DNA from: Acidovorax soli
Lineage (GTDB): Bacteria > Pseudomonadota > Gammaproteobacteria > Burkholderiales > Burkholderiaceae_C
NCBI RefSeq assembly: GCF_014207955.1
Contig: NZ_JACHLK010000011.1
Location: 1-64,000 of the forward strand
Direction of reading: 5' to 3'
Length of the DNA: 64,000 nucleotides
Notes under the pieces: model-generated
The model's database searches: none
Told to the model about the DNA's origin: nothing
The model's input: only the letters and a program-made list of their open reading frames with translations
Made by a program: the position numbers and the translations under genes
Shown: in pieces, positions 43,959-52,795 of the stretch
Layout of the letters: every line of letters starts with the position of its first letter
How positions within the stretch are numbered: position 1 is the stretch's first letter

Positions 43959-44251
43959 ACGTCATCGACCACGAACCTGCCAGCTGGTTCCTCGTGCAGC
44001 ACGGCGACCAGTGGCTGCTTGATGTGCACTGCAGCCACAGCTTTGTGTCATACACCGTGCTGATTGCGCTCAATGCGCAAGAGACCGCCTTGTACGCGCA
44101 GAAAGGCCATGCCTACCTGAACGAATTGGCACATGCTGTCCATTATTCGGCCCCCGGGGTGAAGGGCAGCCAGTCGCCCTACAGAGACCGCAATGTGGAC
44201 CGGGAGTTTGGCGCCCAGGTGTCGCAGGCCATTGCCACCTTTCGCGCCTAG
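43955..44251 (+). CDS. small uncharacterised protein, third in the DMP19/MORN operon
   Basis: A 98-residue protein (SWFLVQHGDQWLLDVHCSH, SYTVLIALNAQETALYAQKG, HAVHYSAPG). It is coupled by ATGA to the gene before it. It may be an immunity or adaptor protein of the same unit; no family is recognised. Confidence 0.6.
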   Translation: MNVIDHEPASWFLVQHGDQWLLDVHCSHSFVSYTVLIALNAQETALYAQKGHAYLNELAHAVHYSAPGVKGSQSPYRDRNVDREFGAQVSQAIATFRA

Positions 44252-44268
44252 AGCAGCGCTCTATCTCC

Positions 44269-44595
44269 CTACCGCCCGCGCCCCAGCCACAGCGCCACGG
44301 GCAGCGCCAACAGCTCGGCCACAAAGCCCACGGGCGCCCAGAAGGTCTGCCAGCCCAGGATGCGGATGTCGCGCAACCCCAGCGGCCGGGCCATGCTGGC
44401 CGGGGCATACAGCAGGATCAGCGCCGCAATGGCAATGCCGAACAGCACCAGCAGACTGGCCGCGCGCCAGGGCCGCAGGCCCAGCCGCGCGCCAAAGCGC
44501 GCATGCACGGCATACAGCACCAGCAGGCCCAGCGCCAGCGCGGGCGCCAACAGCCACAGGCCCAGGGCGATGAGTTCGGTGGGGTAGATGATCAT
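44269..44595 (-). CDS. small membrane protein
   Basis: A 108-residue protein with three membrane segments (LIALGLWLLAPALALGLLVL, ASLLVLFGIAIAALILLYA, FWAPVGFVAELLALPVALWL). The ATG at 44595 is used. It is convergent with the previous operon. Function is unknown. Confidence 0.6.
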   Translation of the reverse strand: MIIYPTELIALGLWLLAPALALGLLVLYAVHARFGARLGLRPWRAASLLVLFGIAIAALILLYAPASMARPLGLRDIRILGWQTFWAPVGFVAELLALPVALWLGRGR

Positions 44596-44646
44596 GCGGC
44601 AGCCCGTGCGCGGGCACGCCGCCAGCATGCCAAAGGCGGTGGGATG

Positions 44647-44919
44647 TTAGGGCGTGTCACCATTCATTTCCCCCCCGCGCTGGCCCCGGCATGCGGATGG
44701 ATGCGCGAAGCGCGGCGCAGCCCATAGTGGACTATGGGCAAGCCGCGCGACAAAGCAGACGCCGCATGCCGGGGCCAGCCCGAAGGGAAAGCCTGCAGCG
44801 CGGCGCATTGCGGCGTTGCCCTTCGCTTGCGTAGCTGGGCTACGCGGCACTCAGGGCGCCTTGCACTGCACCGCGCTGCAGGCTTTCGCGGGGGCGAAAT
44901 GAATGATGACATGCCCTAA
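44647..44919. mobile_element. MITE-like element with nested palindromes
   Basis: Terminal inverted repeats of 33 bp with three mismatches begin TTAGGGCGTGTCACC and TTAGGGCATGTCATC. Inside are a perfect 17-bp inverted repeat (44680-44696 with 44762-44778), a 9-2-9 palindrome (44720-44739) and a GCGTAGC/GCTACGC pair. No transposase is encoded. The right end supplies the stop codon of the adjacent gene. Confidence 0.85.
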
Positions 44920-45530
44920 AACGCATCCTTGTACATCTCGGTCGCCAGCTCCAGCGCCAGCGCCTTGCCGCCGATGGCGCTGAGCACGTTGGCCATGTCT
45001 TCGGAGGTGTCGGTGTAAAACCAGTCGATGGTGAAGCGCAGGGTGCGGCCCAGTTGCTGCTCGCCCGCCACCATGGGGGGTTGGCCCAGGGTGCGCAGCT
45101 GCATGTTCTCGCCCAGGCGCGACTGCTCGCGCACCCACCACGAGAGGAATTCCGCCGCGCGCAGCCCGCCCTCGTTGCGCTGGATGCGGAATTCCAGCGA
45201 CAGCAGCAGCTCATTGCCCAGCGCACCGCTCGAGCGGCGCAGTGCGGCGATGGGCAGGTCGGCGTGCGGGCCATTGGGCAGCGACAGGTCGGCCAGCGCC
45301 ACATCGGGCAGGTAGGTGTTGTCCAGCTGCGCCTGGGTCACGCCGGGGATGGCCGTGATCGCGGCGATCAGGCGCACGACCTCGGGCGGGGCGTCCTGAT
45401 CGGGCTCTGCGCCGGGGGAGCCCCCAGATCCGTCCAGCTCCGCGGGTTGCGTGGTGTCCGCATAGTCGGCGGCCAGGGCCGCGGGCTGGGTGGTTTCCGC
45501 CGGGTCGTAGGGGTCGGTGGGCTGGGTCAT
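44916..45530 (-). CDS. uncharacterised protein ending in a MITE-borne stop codon
   Basis: A 204-residue acidic protein. The first 45 residues are low-complexity (TTQPAALAADYADTTQPAEL); the rest is mixed (GNELLLSLEFRIQRNEGG, ALALELATEMYKDAF). The TAG stop at 44916-44918 lies in the end of the inverted-repeat element, so the original C-terminus may have been longer. No family is recognised. Confidence 0.6.
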   Translation of the reverse strand: MTQPTDPYDPAETTQPAALAADYADTTQPAELDGSGGSPGAEPDQDAPPEVVRLIAAITAIPGVTQAQLDNTYLPDVALADLSLPNGPHADLPIAALRRSSGALGNELLLSLEFRIQRNEGGLRAAEFLSWWVREQSRLGENMQLRTLGQPPMVAGEQQLGRTLRFTIDWFYTDTSEDMANVLSAIGGKALALELATEMYKDAF

Positions 45531-45600
45531 CGGCAGGTCTTCTTGCGGGGAGGCCAAAAATCAGGTGAGCGACGGCATATTGTCAGCCCTCAGCCTGGGC

Positions 45601-45873
45601 TCAGGCGGCCCATTCGTGGGTTTCGATGCCAAAGGCATCGGCTGCAAAGGCCTGGGCTTCGTCCAAGGTGGGAAACCAGTGGTCTGCCGGGGCCAGGCGG
45701 CCGTCGAGCGAGGCGTATTCCAGCAGCACGCCCCGGCCCTCCTCGCCCGTGATCTGAAAGCGCAGATCCACGTCTTCGGCGCCGGGCGTGCCCTCGTCGG
45801 CGCCAGACCAGCTGCCACCGGGGTTGACGGAGACCAGCAGGCTGCGGCGGGGAATGGCGGCACGAATGGGCAT
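45601..45873 (-). CDS. small uncharacterised protein
   Basis: A 90-residue protein (RRSLLVSVNPGGSWSGADEG, VDLRFQITGEEGRGVLLEYA, FPTLDEAQAFAADAFGIE). The pattern is that of a compact alpha-beta domain. It follows the previous gene's direction with 70 bp between. Function is unknown. Confidence 0.55.
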   Translation of the reverse strand: MPIRAAIPRRSLLVSVNPGGSWSGADEGTPGAEDVDLRFQITGEEGRGVLLEYASLDGRLAPADHWFPTLDEAQAFAADAFGIETHEWAA

Positions 45874-45973
45874 GGAGCAGGCGATGGGGCTGAGGCAGAT
45901 TGGATGGGAGGTGCCGAAGTCTACCGTGTGCGCCAGGCCCGGTCAGGCCCGTAGGCTCCAGGCCCGGCGGGCG

Positions 45974-46438
45974 TCAAGGTTTGCCGGCGGCCCCTGGCGC
46001 AGGGGCGGGGGCGGCGGCGTTTTCATCACGCATGCGGCCCAGTGTCACCAACAGGGCATAGGCGACGACCAGGGTGGAGTGGATGGCGATGTCCGGCCAG
46101 GGGTTGCCGATGAGCCAGGCCTGGCCCACCTCGTGCAGCCCCTTGGCACCGGCCCAGGCGTGGTTCACGGCCATCACCAGCGCCAGCCGGCGCCGGTACA
46201 CCGGTGGCAGAGTAGCCCCCACCAGGCACACCAGGCCGACCACCACGTAGAGGATGGACAGGCTGGACAGCGCCGCCAGCACCAGCCCCGGCGCACCCGC
46301 GCCCCGGATGTCGACGATGGTGCCGAAGGTCGCCATGGGCGCCCACCACGAGGCCAGGCCAAAGCCCAGGGCGAGCAGGCCGTCGAGCACCAGAACGGCA
46401 GCCAGCAGCTTGCCGGCAGTGAGGGGGCGAAGGGGCAT
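45974..46438 (-). CDS. membrane protein of unknown function
   Basis: A 154-residue protein with about four membrane segments (LLAAVLVLDGLLALGFGLAS, GLVLAALSSLSILYVVVGLV, RRLALVMAVNHAWAGAKGLH, DIAIHSTLVVAYALLVTLG) and an Ala/Pro-rich tail. It lies after chaC on the same strand. No family is recognised. Confidence 0.65.
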   Translation of the reverse strand: MPLRPLTAGKLLAAVLVLDGLLALGFGLASWWAPMATFGTIVDIRGAGAPGLVLAALSSLSILYVVVGLVCLVGATLPPVYRRRLALVMAVNHAWAGAKGLHEVGQAWLIGNPWPDIAIHSTLVVAYALLVTLGRMRDENAAAPAPAPGAAGKP

Positions 46439-46503
46439 GGGCAGGGAAAGAGCAAAAAGAGAAGAAAAGCAAGGAGGGCCGTGTTTGCTTGTCCGGCGCG
46501 TCC

Positions 46504-47169
46504 TCAGCCCCCCGCGGCAGCGGCAGCCTCGATGTTCTGCACGATGGCGTCCACATAGGGGTCATGCAGGCCGCGCTCGCGCAGCGCGCGGTGCAGCGAG
46601 AGCACGTAGTCGATGTTGGGCCCGAACACGCCCTTGGCCACCGCCACCAGGCGGGCCACGGTCTGGGCGCAGGCATCGTGCTCGTGCTGCGGGTGCTCGG
46701 GGTTGGCCACGAAGGTGATGGCGGTGACGCTGCGGCCATCTTCGAGCTGCACGGCCTGCCAGCGCGGCCAGTAGCCGCCGCCGGTCATCTCGCGCGTCCA
46801 GAGCATGCGCACCTCGTCCTGCGCCTCGGCCTCGGGCAGCTGCAGTGCCACGCCCTGCACAAAGCCGCCCGGCATGAGCGACAGCACCCTGCCCGGCCGC
46901 TCGGGGCTGCCCCGGCCGGAGATGGAGCGCAGGCAAAAGCTGCGGTGCCAGCCCTGCAGCGTGGCCGTGTGCTGCGCCTCAAAGGGCATCAGCGGGTTCC
47001 AGATCAGCGAGCCATAGCCAAACACCCAGACCGGCCCCGCGGGCCGCTGGCCCCAGGTCTCGGCAAACGAGGCATCGATGCGCTCGTTGGACCAGGCCGT
47101 GCCTTCGGGCATGGCCATGCGGCTGCGCAAGGTGCCGTTGCGGAGGTTCTCGCGGGTCAAAATGCTCAT
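46504..47169 (-). CDS. chaC: gamma-glutamylcyclotransferase ChaC
   Basis: A 221-residue glutathione-specific cyclotransferase that releases 5-oxoproline from glutathione in the cytoplasm. The substrate loop VWVFGYGSLIWNP is canonical, followed by RSFCLRSISGRGSPERPG and the GGGYWPRWQAV region of the ChaC family. The ATG at 47169 (MSILTREN) fits the usual length better than the upstream start. Confidence 0.9.
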   Translation of the reverse strand: MSILTRENLRNGTLRSRMAMPEGTAWSNERIDASFAETWGQRPAGPVWVFGYGSLIWNPLMPFEAQHTATLQGWHRSFCLRSISGRGSPERPGRVLSLMPGGFVQGVALQLPEAEAQDEVRMLWTREMTGGGYWPRWQAVQLEDGRSVTAITFVANPEHPQHEHDACAQTVARLVAVAKGVFGPNIDYVLSLHRALRERGLHDPYVDAIVQNIEAAAAAGG

Positions 47170-47273
47170 CTTGTGTCGACAATGCCCCAGGTGGTGGCGC
47201 AAGTTTGCCATGGTGCGCGCCCCTGCGGCTCAGGCCCGCCCGCCAATCTGTAACCGGTTTCGTGCAGCAGTGC

Positions 47274-47624
47274 CTACATGAATGGCCAGCACGAGGCCAG
47301 CGAGGTGCCGCCGCAGCACTTGGCATTGCGCAGGGTGAACAGGGGGCATGGTTCGTTGAGCGGCTCGGTATCCGGCGCTTTCGGCCCAGCAGCCATCAAG
47401 GCCCGGTAGGACGCAGCGCAGGCCAGAAACCGGCGCCGCAGCAGACGCAAACCCGCGAGCAGCCCACAGCGCTCGATGGCACGCCGGGCAAACTCCGAGC
47501 ACGATGCATGCCCGGTGCGCGCGCGATGGGCACAGCAAAAGCCCTTGTACGGGGAGACGTAGCGCTGGTAGGCGCCGATGGCGGCAAGGGCAGCGGACGC
47601 GGCGGGTGTGGAATGCTCAGGCAT
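47274..47624 (-). CDS. YidD-like membrane insertion factor
   Basis: A 116-residue protein matching the YidD pattern IGAYQRYVSPYKGFCCAHRA, ASCSEFARRAIERCGLLAG, LRLLRRRFLACA. YidD helps YidC insert membrane proteins. The usual rnpA-yidC neighbours are missing and the Cys-rich tail is longer than normal, so this is an extra copy. Its start overlaps the DUF6869 gene stop by 8 bp. Confidence 0.75.
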   Translation of the reverse strand: MPEHSTPAASAALAAIGAYQRYVSPYKGFCCAHRARTGHASCSEFARRAIERCGLLAGLRLLRRRFLACAASYRALMAAGPKAPDTEPLNEPCPLFTLRNAKCCGGTSLASCWPFM

Positions 47625-48051
47625 CTGGCGCAGGTTTTCTTTCTGGGAACGCATCTCGCCAGCCCTCTGGAAACGGCGGTTCCACCCCGGCAATGGCGTA
47701 CACCTCGCGCCACACAAGCGTGTCTTCGGAGTCGAGCCATACATCGCCAAGGAGCTTCTTGAACACGCCGCACACGGCGGCCTGATGCGCCGCTCGTTCA
47801 ATGAACTGCGGGCCATGCGCAGTCAGCAGGTCCTCCAGCAGCAAAGCCGACAAAATCGCCAGAACCTGTGGCGGCGGCTTGCGGGCGATGACGGCAAGGA
47901 TGAACTGCCAAGCTCGCTCGGGCTGGTCATCGGGCCACCGCATCACCTCCAGCATCAAGGGTTGCCGGCTTTGGTATTGTTCAGACTCCACGCCACTATG
48001 GGACTGGCCAACAATCCATTCATCGACAAAGTAGTCGAGTTGAGCGGTCAT
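47617..48051 (-). CDS. DUF6869 protein, immunity-like
   Basis: A 144-residue helical protein with the block LEDLLTAHGPQFIERAAHQA, then VFKKLLGDVW. This is the same family as the protein at 58233-58643 in the rhs array (EDLLSMHGAAFIDRAEVRA, FKRLLSGVW). The second copy follows a toxin tip, so an immunity function is likely for both. The ATG at 48051 is used. Confidence 0.72.
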   Translation of the reverse strand: MTAQLDYFVDEWIVGQSHSGVESEQYQSRQPLMLEVMRWPDDQPERAWQFILAVIARKPPPQVLAILSALLLEDLLTAHGPQFIERAAHQAAVCGVFKKLLGDVWLDSEDTLVWREVYAIAGVEPPFPEGWRDAFPERKPAPDA

Positions 48052-48328
48052 GGTAGCCAGACAGCAGCGTGCAGCGACAGCAACTGGTCGTCCACGGGAA
48101 CAAAGAGCGTTGAACAAATCACCATCTATCTTCGCACTGTAGACGCAGAGTCTTTGTGGGTGAAGCCCTGTGCTGCGCAAACGGATACCTTTCGGTGCGC
48201 CTCGACTCCTTTGCAGCAATTGCCTGCACGGATAATCGCGCAGTTCGCGGGTTGCGGGCCCATGGCAAATCGTCCCGGGCCAGCGCAGTTGCTGCCTTCT
48301 CTCCAAACACCCCACCAGTCCCCCATCC

Positions 48329-49708
48329 ATGCCCCAGGCCCTACGCAACACCTTCCTCACGCTGCGCGACCTGATCGTCTCGGCCGGCCCGCTGGCCTTT
48401 CTGGCCGTGGGCCTGCTGATCGCGGCCTACTGGTGGCTCAACCCCAACCCGCCCAAGTCGGTGACGCTGGCCACCGGCCCGGCGCAAAGCGCGTACGAGG
48501 AGTTCGGCAAGCGCTACCAGAAGGCATTGGCGGCCGATGGCATCGAAGTGGTGCTCAAGCCCAGCGCGGGCTCGTCGCACAACCTGCAGCTGCTGCGCGA
48601 TGGCGAGGCCGACCTGGCCTTTGTGCAGGGCGGCACGGCCGAGTTGCTGCCCGACGACCCGGACAACCTGGCCTCGCTGGGCAGCCTGTTCGTCGAGCCC
48701 ATCTGGCTGTTCTACCGCGCCGACTCGGCCCTGCGTGTGAACGCCGCGGGCCGGCTCGACAACCTGCGCCAGCTGCGCGGCCTGCGCGTGAACGTGGGGT
48801 CGGAGGGCAGCGGCGTGCCGCGCCTGATGGAGCAGTTGCTCGAGGCCAACCGCGTGGAGCTCAAGCAGGTGCGCCTGTCGCAACTGGAGCAGACGCCCGC
48901 TACGGTGGCTTTCCTGGACGGCAAGCTCGATGCCCTGGTGTTTGCCTCGGCCCCCGAATCGCTGATGGTGCAGATGCTGCTGCAAACCCCCGGCGTGCAC
49001 CTGATGGACTTTGCCCAGCACGAGGCGTATGCGCGGCGCTTTCCCTACCTCACGCCCGTGACCCTGCCGCGCGGCGTGGTCGACCTGGCCAGCAACATCC
49101 CGCCGCTGGACGCGCGCCTGGTGGCCACCACCACCTCACTGCTGGCACGCGACGGCACCCACCCTGCCCTGCTCACTTTGTTTGCCCAGAACGCACAGAA
49201 GCTGCACGGCGGTGCCAGCTGGTTCAACCGCGCGCGCGAGTTCCCCAGCACCCGCCACAGCGAGCTGCCCATTGCCAAGGAGGGCGAGCGCGCCATCAAC
49301 GAGCCCGTGCCCATGATGCAGCGCTACCTGCCGTTCTGGATCGCCAACCTGATCGACCGCATGTGGCTGGTGATGGGCCTGTTGATCGCCGTGCTGCTGC
49401 CCCTGTCGCGCATCGTGCCGCCGCTGTACCAGTTCCGCGTGCGCTCGCGCGTGTTCCGCTGGTACGGCCGCCTGCGCGAGATCGAAGACACCCTGGAGAG
49501 CAACCCCGCCGGCCACCCCGACATGCTCAAGGCGCTGGACGGGCTGGAGGCCCAGGTCGAGAAGATCAGCGTGCCGCTGTCGTATGCGGACGAGCTGTAT
49601 GCCCTGCGCAACCATATCCAGATGGTGCGCAAGAAGTTGATGCGGGTGCAGGCGGGGGGTGTGGCGGAGGAAGCTCCTGCAGCGCAGCCTACGGAGCAAG
49701 CGGGGTGA
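48329..49708 (+). CDS. TAXI-family TRAP solute-binding protein, membrane anchored
   Basis: A 459-residue protein. One membrane segment (GPLAFLAVGLLIAAYWWL) precedes the TAXI domain: VTLATGPAQSAYEEFGKRY, VVLKPSAGSSHNLQLLRDGE, ADLAFVQGGTAE. A second segment (MWLVMGLLIAVLLPLSRIV) and a helical cytoplasmic tail follow. TAXI proteins bind glutamate or dicarboxylates; no TRAP permease is next to it, so it may signal rather than transport. It is divergent from the DUF6869 gene. Confidence 0.85.
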   Translation: MPQALRNTFLTLRDLIVSAGPLAFLAVGLLIAAYWWLNPNPPKSVTLATGPAQSAYEEFGKRYQKALAADGIEVVLKPSAGSSHNLQLLRDGEADLAFVQGGTAELLPDDPDNLASLGSLFVEPIWLFYRADSALRVNAAGRLDNLRQLRGLRVNVGSEGSGVPRLMEQLLEANRVELKQVRLSQLEQTPATVAFLDGKLDALVFASAPESLMVQMLLQTPGVHLMDFAQHEAYARRFPYLTPVTLPRGVVDLASNIPPLDARLVATTTSLLARDGTHPALLTLFAQNAQKLHGGASWFNRAREFPSTRHSELPIAKEGERAINEPVPMMQRYLPFWIANLIDRMWLVMGLLIAVLLPLSRIVPPLYQFRVRSRVFRWYGRLREIEDTLESNPAGHPDMLKALDGLEAQVEKISVPLSYADELYALRNHIQMVRKKLMRVQAGGVAEEAPAAQPTEQAG

Positions 49709-49759
49709 ATTCTGCGGGTGGGATGAGGCAGTTGTGCACGCCTTGATGGCGGTAACAAA

Positions 49760-50257
49760 CTACTCCCACCAGCGCAACGGCTCGCCCGTCGTCGTGTCAT
49801 AGACGTTTGCATATTGCCATTGAGCGCCCGGAAACTCACTGACAGCCGCGGCAAGGACATTTTCGATGGCAGAAAAGCCGGCCTTAACGGGAACGGTGTA
49901 GACGATCAGCCCAGCAGTCTGTCCGTCCAAGCGCCCGCCCAACCGGGCAATTTCAGGGGCGAGCCTGTTCACTGCACTTGCCGTTGCTTGTAGGTCGTCA
50001 GACTCGCTCTCGGCAAGAAAAAAATGAACAGCGACATTGCCACCCCGCGCAATGACTTCAAATGCACCGGCCTCGTTGTCAGCAAGTCGTATGGTGTCTC
50101 CCGCCGCCAATTGCAACGCATACAAAGGGGATCGAAGCAGTAGCCAGTTGCCATCCGTCTGAGGTTGCGCTGGGACCAGTTCCACTCCGCCTGCAGTTGC
50201 CCCGTCCACAGCAACACCCACATGGTGGTGCGCTGCCAATTCAGTCCGTTCTTCCAT
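49760..50257 (-). CDS. DUF4265 protein, immunity-type
   Basis: A 165-residue protein of the DUF4265 type: LLLRSPLYALQLAAGDTIRL, NEAGAFEVIARGGNVAVHFF, and a closing TGEPLRWWE. The family is found scattered among polymorphic toxin immunity genes. It is the first of a leftward series of small immunity-like genes that ends at the rhs tips. The ATG at 50257 is used. Confidence 0.75.
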   Translation of the reverse strand: MEERTELAAHHHVGVAVDGATAGGVELVPAQPQTDGNWLLLRSPLYALQLAAGDTIRLADNEAGAFEVIARGGNVAVHFFLAESESDDLQATASAVNRLAPEIARLGGRLDGQTAGLIVYTVPVKAGFSAIENVLAAAVSEFPGAQWQYANVYDTTTGEPLRWWE

Positions 50258-50416
50258 AAGGCGCTCCGCGATATTTCCATTCTGCCCAATCCAAAAGGCG
50301 CTGGCCGAAGATATGCCAGTGGCCCGGTCGACAGGGCTCGCGGCTGGAATTCAAAGGGTGGAACCCAGGCAGTCGACTACACCTGACGAGCCTGCGACCC
50401 CAGCACGCCCATGGCG

Positions 50417-51085
50417 CTATTCAATGCCGTTGCTGCGCAGCCAGACCGGGTCGGTCTTCCACAGGTGCTCGCGGCCGGCGTACACCTCGTCCTCGCGCAA
50501 CTCCGCACCACTGCCTTCGCGCCAGTTCAGGTTGCCCAGGTGCATGAACCAGGTCTGCACACGCGGGGCCTGCACGCTGCCCTGCACGCAGGCATAACTG
50601 CGGCCCCCGTAGTCGGCCCGGTCCGGGTCGTCATGGTGCGCAGTGGCCAGCACGGCGCGCGAGGCGACCAGGTCGCCCGTGATCCAGGCCAGATCACCCT
50701 GCCAGAACTCGAAGGCGCCACAGCGCACGCTGCCGAACACGAACAGCGCCTGGCAGCCGCGCGTGTCGATGCGCGGCGCCTGCAGGTTGCCATTGACGAC
50801 CACGGTGCAGGCGCGTTCCAGCAGTTCCTCCAGCGGCGTGGCCGTGCCGTCCATGTGGCCGCGCCGCTTGGCGCCAGCGGCCATGGCGTCGAAGGACTCG
50901 TCCAGGCAGGTGTCGCCGTCGAACACCAGGGCCATCAGCGGACCGTCCGCATGGGGCGAACCGAAGGGGTGGGCCATGGTGTCTTCCATGTCGTCGAAGC
51001 TGCCATCGCGGTGGAACAGCGCCGCGAGGCCAAATTCGGCGATGGCTGCGCTCAGGGGGATCAGGCGGTGGTGTGCAGGGATCAT
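50417..51085 (-). CDS. uncharacterised protein with beta-helix-like middle
   Basis: A 222-residue protein. The middle (TVVVNGNLQAPRIDTRGCQA, LFVFGSVRCGAFEFWQGDLA, WITGDLVASRAV) repeats short strands with Gly turns, like a right-handed beta-helix or polymer-forming fold. The ATG at 51085 is chosen over a GTG at 51094. It lies in the immunity-type gene run; no function is assigned. Confidence 0.65.
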   Translation of the reverse strand: MIPAHHRLIPLSAAIAEFGLAALFHRDGSFDDMEDTMAHPFGSPHADGPLMALVFDGDTCLDESFDAMAAGAKRRGHMDGTATPLEELLERACTVVVNGNLQAPRIDTRGCQALFVFGSVRCGAFEFWQGDLAWITGDLVASRAVLATAHHDDPDRADYGGRSYACVQGSVQAPRVQTWFMHLGNLNWREGSGAELREDEVYAGREHLWKTDPVWLRSNGIE

Positions 51086-51172
51086 GGGGGGCACCTGTGA
51101 GGGTAGATTGCTGCGCCGGTCATCGGCATCTCGCGCTGTGTGAGATCTCCCTGCACCTGTGCATCGACTCCG

Positions 51173-51451
51173 TCACGGGTCTTGCCGCCCATTGGCATCA
51201 TGTACAGCGCCCACATTTCGGCGCTTGCTGCCTGGCAGGTCTTTCCACCATTTCCAGGCAACTCCAAGCCCGCCCATCGTGAAAAGAAAGCCCGCCGCGA
51301 CCTGGCTGTAAAACCACACAGCGCGCCCCGCGTTGTCTTGGCCTTGAAATGACGCGATCCAGAGGGTCTGCATGGCCCATGAAAGGAAGAAAAGGCTTGC
51401 ACCAATGCAACCTAGCACGACCACAAGAAATTTGAAGTCACGCAGCGTCAT
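51173..51451 (-). CDS. small membrane protein
   Basis: A 92-residue protein with two membrane segments (FLVVVLGCIGASLFFLSWAM, YSQVAAGFLFTMGGLGVAW). It lies between two immunity-type genes on the same strand and may be an inner-membrane immunity protein. No family is recognised. Confidence 0.6.
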   Translation of the reverse strand: MTLRDFKFLVVVLGCIGASLFFLSWAMQTLWIASFQGQDNAGRAVWFYSQVAAGFLFTMGGLGVAWKWWKDLPGSKRRNVGAVHDANGRQDP

Positions 51452-51517
51452 GGTTGTCAGGGACCAGGCGAGAACTGAGCTTGCACAGTTTGCATCGAGC
51501 CAGCCCCAGGAGGTTAT

Positions 51518-52228
51518 TCATCCGGCCGAACGAGACGGACAGACACGGAACGGACCGAACTTTTCACGCGTCTCCGCCAGGAAATCCTTGCGCCAGGTCT
51601 CGTTCAAACGGGCCTGCAACTTGTCAAGGAGCGCACTGGTGGTGTTGCAGTTGTGGGCCAAGGCAATAACGGCCGCACGAAACCGGCTCTCTGCAATGTC
51701 CTCGGCCATGCCTTCCAGCAGCGACATGTCGGCAGCGCTGCCCGATATGCCAAGCACCAGCATGGCCTGGTTGGCGACCTGCGTATCGTTCGAGGTAATC
51801 AAGCCCCGCGCATACTGGGCGAAAGCGGCTTTGTCCAAGCCCTGGTAGCCGTTCTTTTCCTGCTGTGCGAGCACATCTGCGATTTCGATCCGGATCCGCG
51901 GATGGTTCAGGAAATTGGGGTCGACTCCGCGCAGGTCCGTGCCGTTCCAGAAGCCGACAAAGATGGGCGTCAAATGGCCTGCATACTGCGCGCGTTTGGC
52001 ATCGTTCATGGTCCGGATGACGCGATCGAAATCCTGGGACCGAAGGTCGTCCAGCAAGCGCGCTTCGCTGACGTTGGACTCCGCTGGCGCACGGCTCTGC
52101 ACGGGCGCCGATGCGGTCTGCGTGGGAGCAGCGGGTGCGATGCTGCTCGGCGGCGCAGTGCTGGATTGGTCACAGCCGCTCAGCGCGCAAGACGCAATGA
52201 CGAGCATGCTGGGCAGTAGATTTTTCAT
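51518..52228 (-). CDS. lipoprotein of unknown function
   Basis: A 236-residue protein with a lipobox (SCALSGC). A Ser/Ala/Pro linker precedes a helical domain (ESNVSEARLLDDLRSQDFDR, VANQAMLVLGISGSAADMSL, RFRAAVIALAHNCNTTSALL) like HEAT-type bundles. Its start overlaps the stop of the upstream membrane protein gene by 4 bp. Confidence 0.68.
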   Translation of the reverse strand: MKNLLPSMLVIASCALSGCDQSSTAPPSSIAPAAPTQTASAPVQSRAPAESNVSEARLLDDLRSQDFDRVIRTMNDAKRAQYAGHLTPIFVGFWNGTDLRGVDPNFLNHPRIRIEIADVLAQQEKNGYQGLDKAAFAQYARGLITSNDTQVANQAMLVLGISGSAADMSLLEGMAEDIAESRFRAAVIALAHNCNTTSALLDKLQARLNETWRKDFLAETREKFGPFRVCPSRSAG

Positions 52229-52458
52229 GCCTTTTTGCGATCCACAGCAGCACCCCTTGGCTCGCTGCGCACATCAACGAAATAGGCAATGACGCGAAAC
52301 CCCAAATATCCGATGAGCGCCCCCATTGCCAACCCCACCCTCAGATCCAACAAGCCGCGCTCCCTTGCGGGTATGAGCCAAGCCATGACCGCGGCCCCGA
52401 TGAGTGCACCGCTGAACATGAAAAGAGCTGCGGCAATATGGTTGGGGTTGTGGTGCAT
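52225..52458 (-). CDS. small membrane protein
   Basis: A 77-residue protein with two membrane segments (AALFMFSGALIGAAVMAWLI, VGLAMGALIGYLGFRVIAYF). It is coupled to the lipoprotein gene (ATGA) and lies 7 bp after the next membrane protein gene, so three short genes form one unit. Function is unknown. Confidence 0.6.
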   Translation of the reverse strand: MHHNPNHIAAALFMFSGALIGAAVMAWLIPARERGLLDLRVGLAMGALIGYLGFRVIAYFVDVRSEPRGAAVDRKKA

Positions 52459-52465
52459 GGCCGAC

Positions 52466-52738
52466 CTATGCGCGGTCTTCCTGCAACAGGTCCTGAACCA
52501 GGCCTCGGCGCTGCAAGAACTTCAGCACTGGATAGGCGGCCAGTCCCATCAACAAAAACACTCCGCCCAAAATAAATGCCCCCACAACAGCCATCACCAG
52601 ATCCATCCAAACGGAAGATGCAAAGCTACTGAGATCCCCCCGAAATAGCTCCACCACATACAACAATGGGGTCCAGACCAATGCCCCAACGAATCCTACA
52701 AAGAACTGAAGCTTGAGCAATGCAGAGAGTGATTTCAT
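52466..52738 (-). CDS. small membrane protein
   Basis: A 90-residue protein with two membrane segments (LQFFVGFVGALVWTPLLYVV, LVMAVVGAFILGGVFLLMGL). It heads the three-gene unit with the 77-residue membrane protein and the lipoprotein. Function is unknown; membrane immunity to a pore-forming toxin would fit the setting but is not shown. Confidence 0.6.
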   Translation of the reverse strand: MKSLSALLKLQFFVGFVGALVWTPLLYVVELFRGDLSSFASSVWMDLVMAVVGAFILGGVFLLMGLAAYPVLKFLQRRGLVQDLLQEDRA

Positions 52739-52795
52739 ATATAAAAATTTGTGCTTATTTTAGCCTGGCGGATTTCATCGGCATAACAAAATTGA

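Noticed and set aside
44502-44919. Short frames inside the second MITE on both strands
   Set aside because: They mirror each other because of the inverted repeats and have no ribosome sites or family matches.
47578-49746. Long frame overlapping YidD, DUF6869 and TAXI genes
   Set aside because: It spans genes on both strands and encodes a Pro/Arg/Ala-rich product without motifs.
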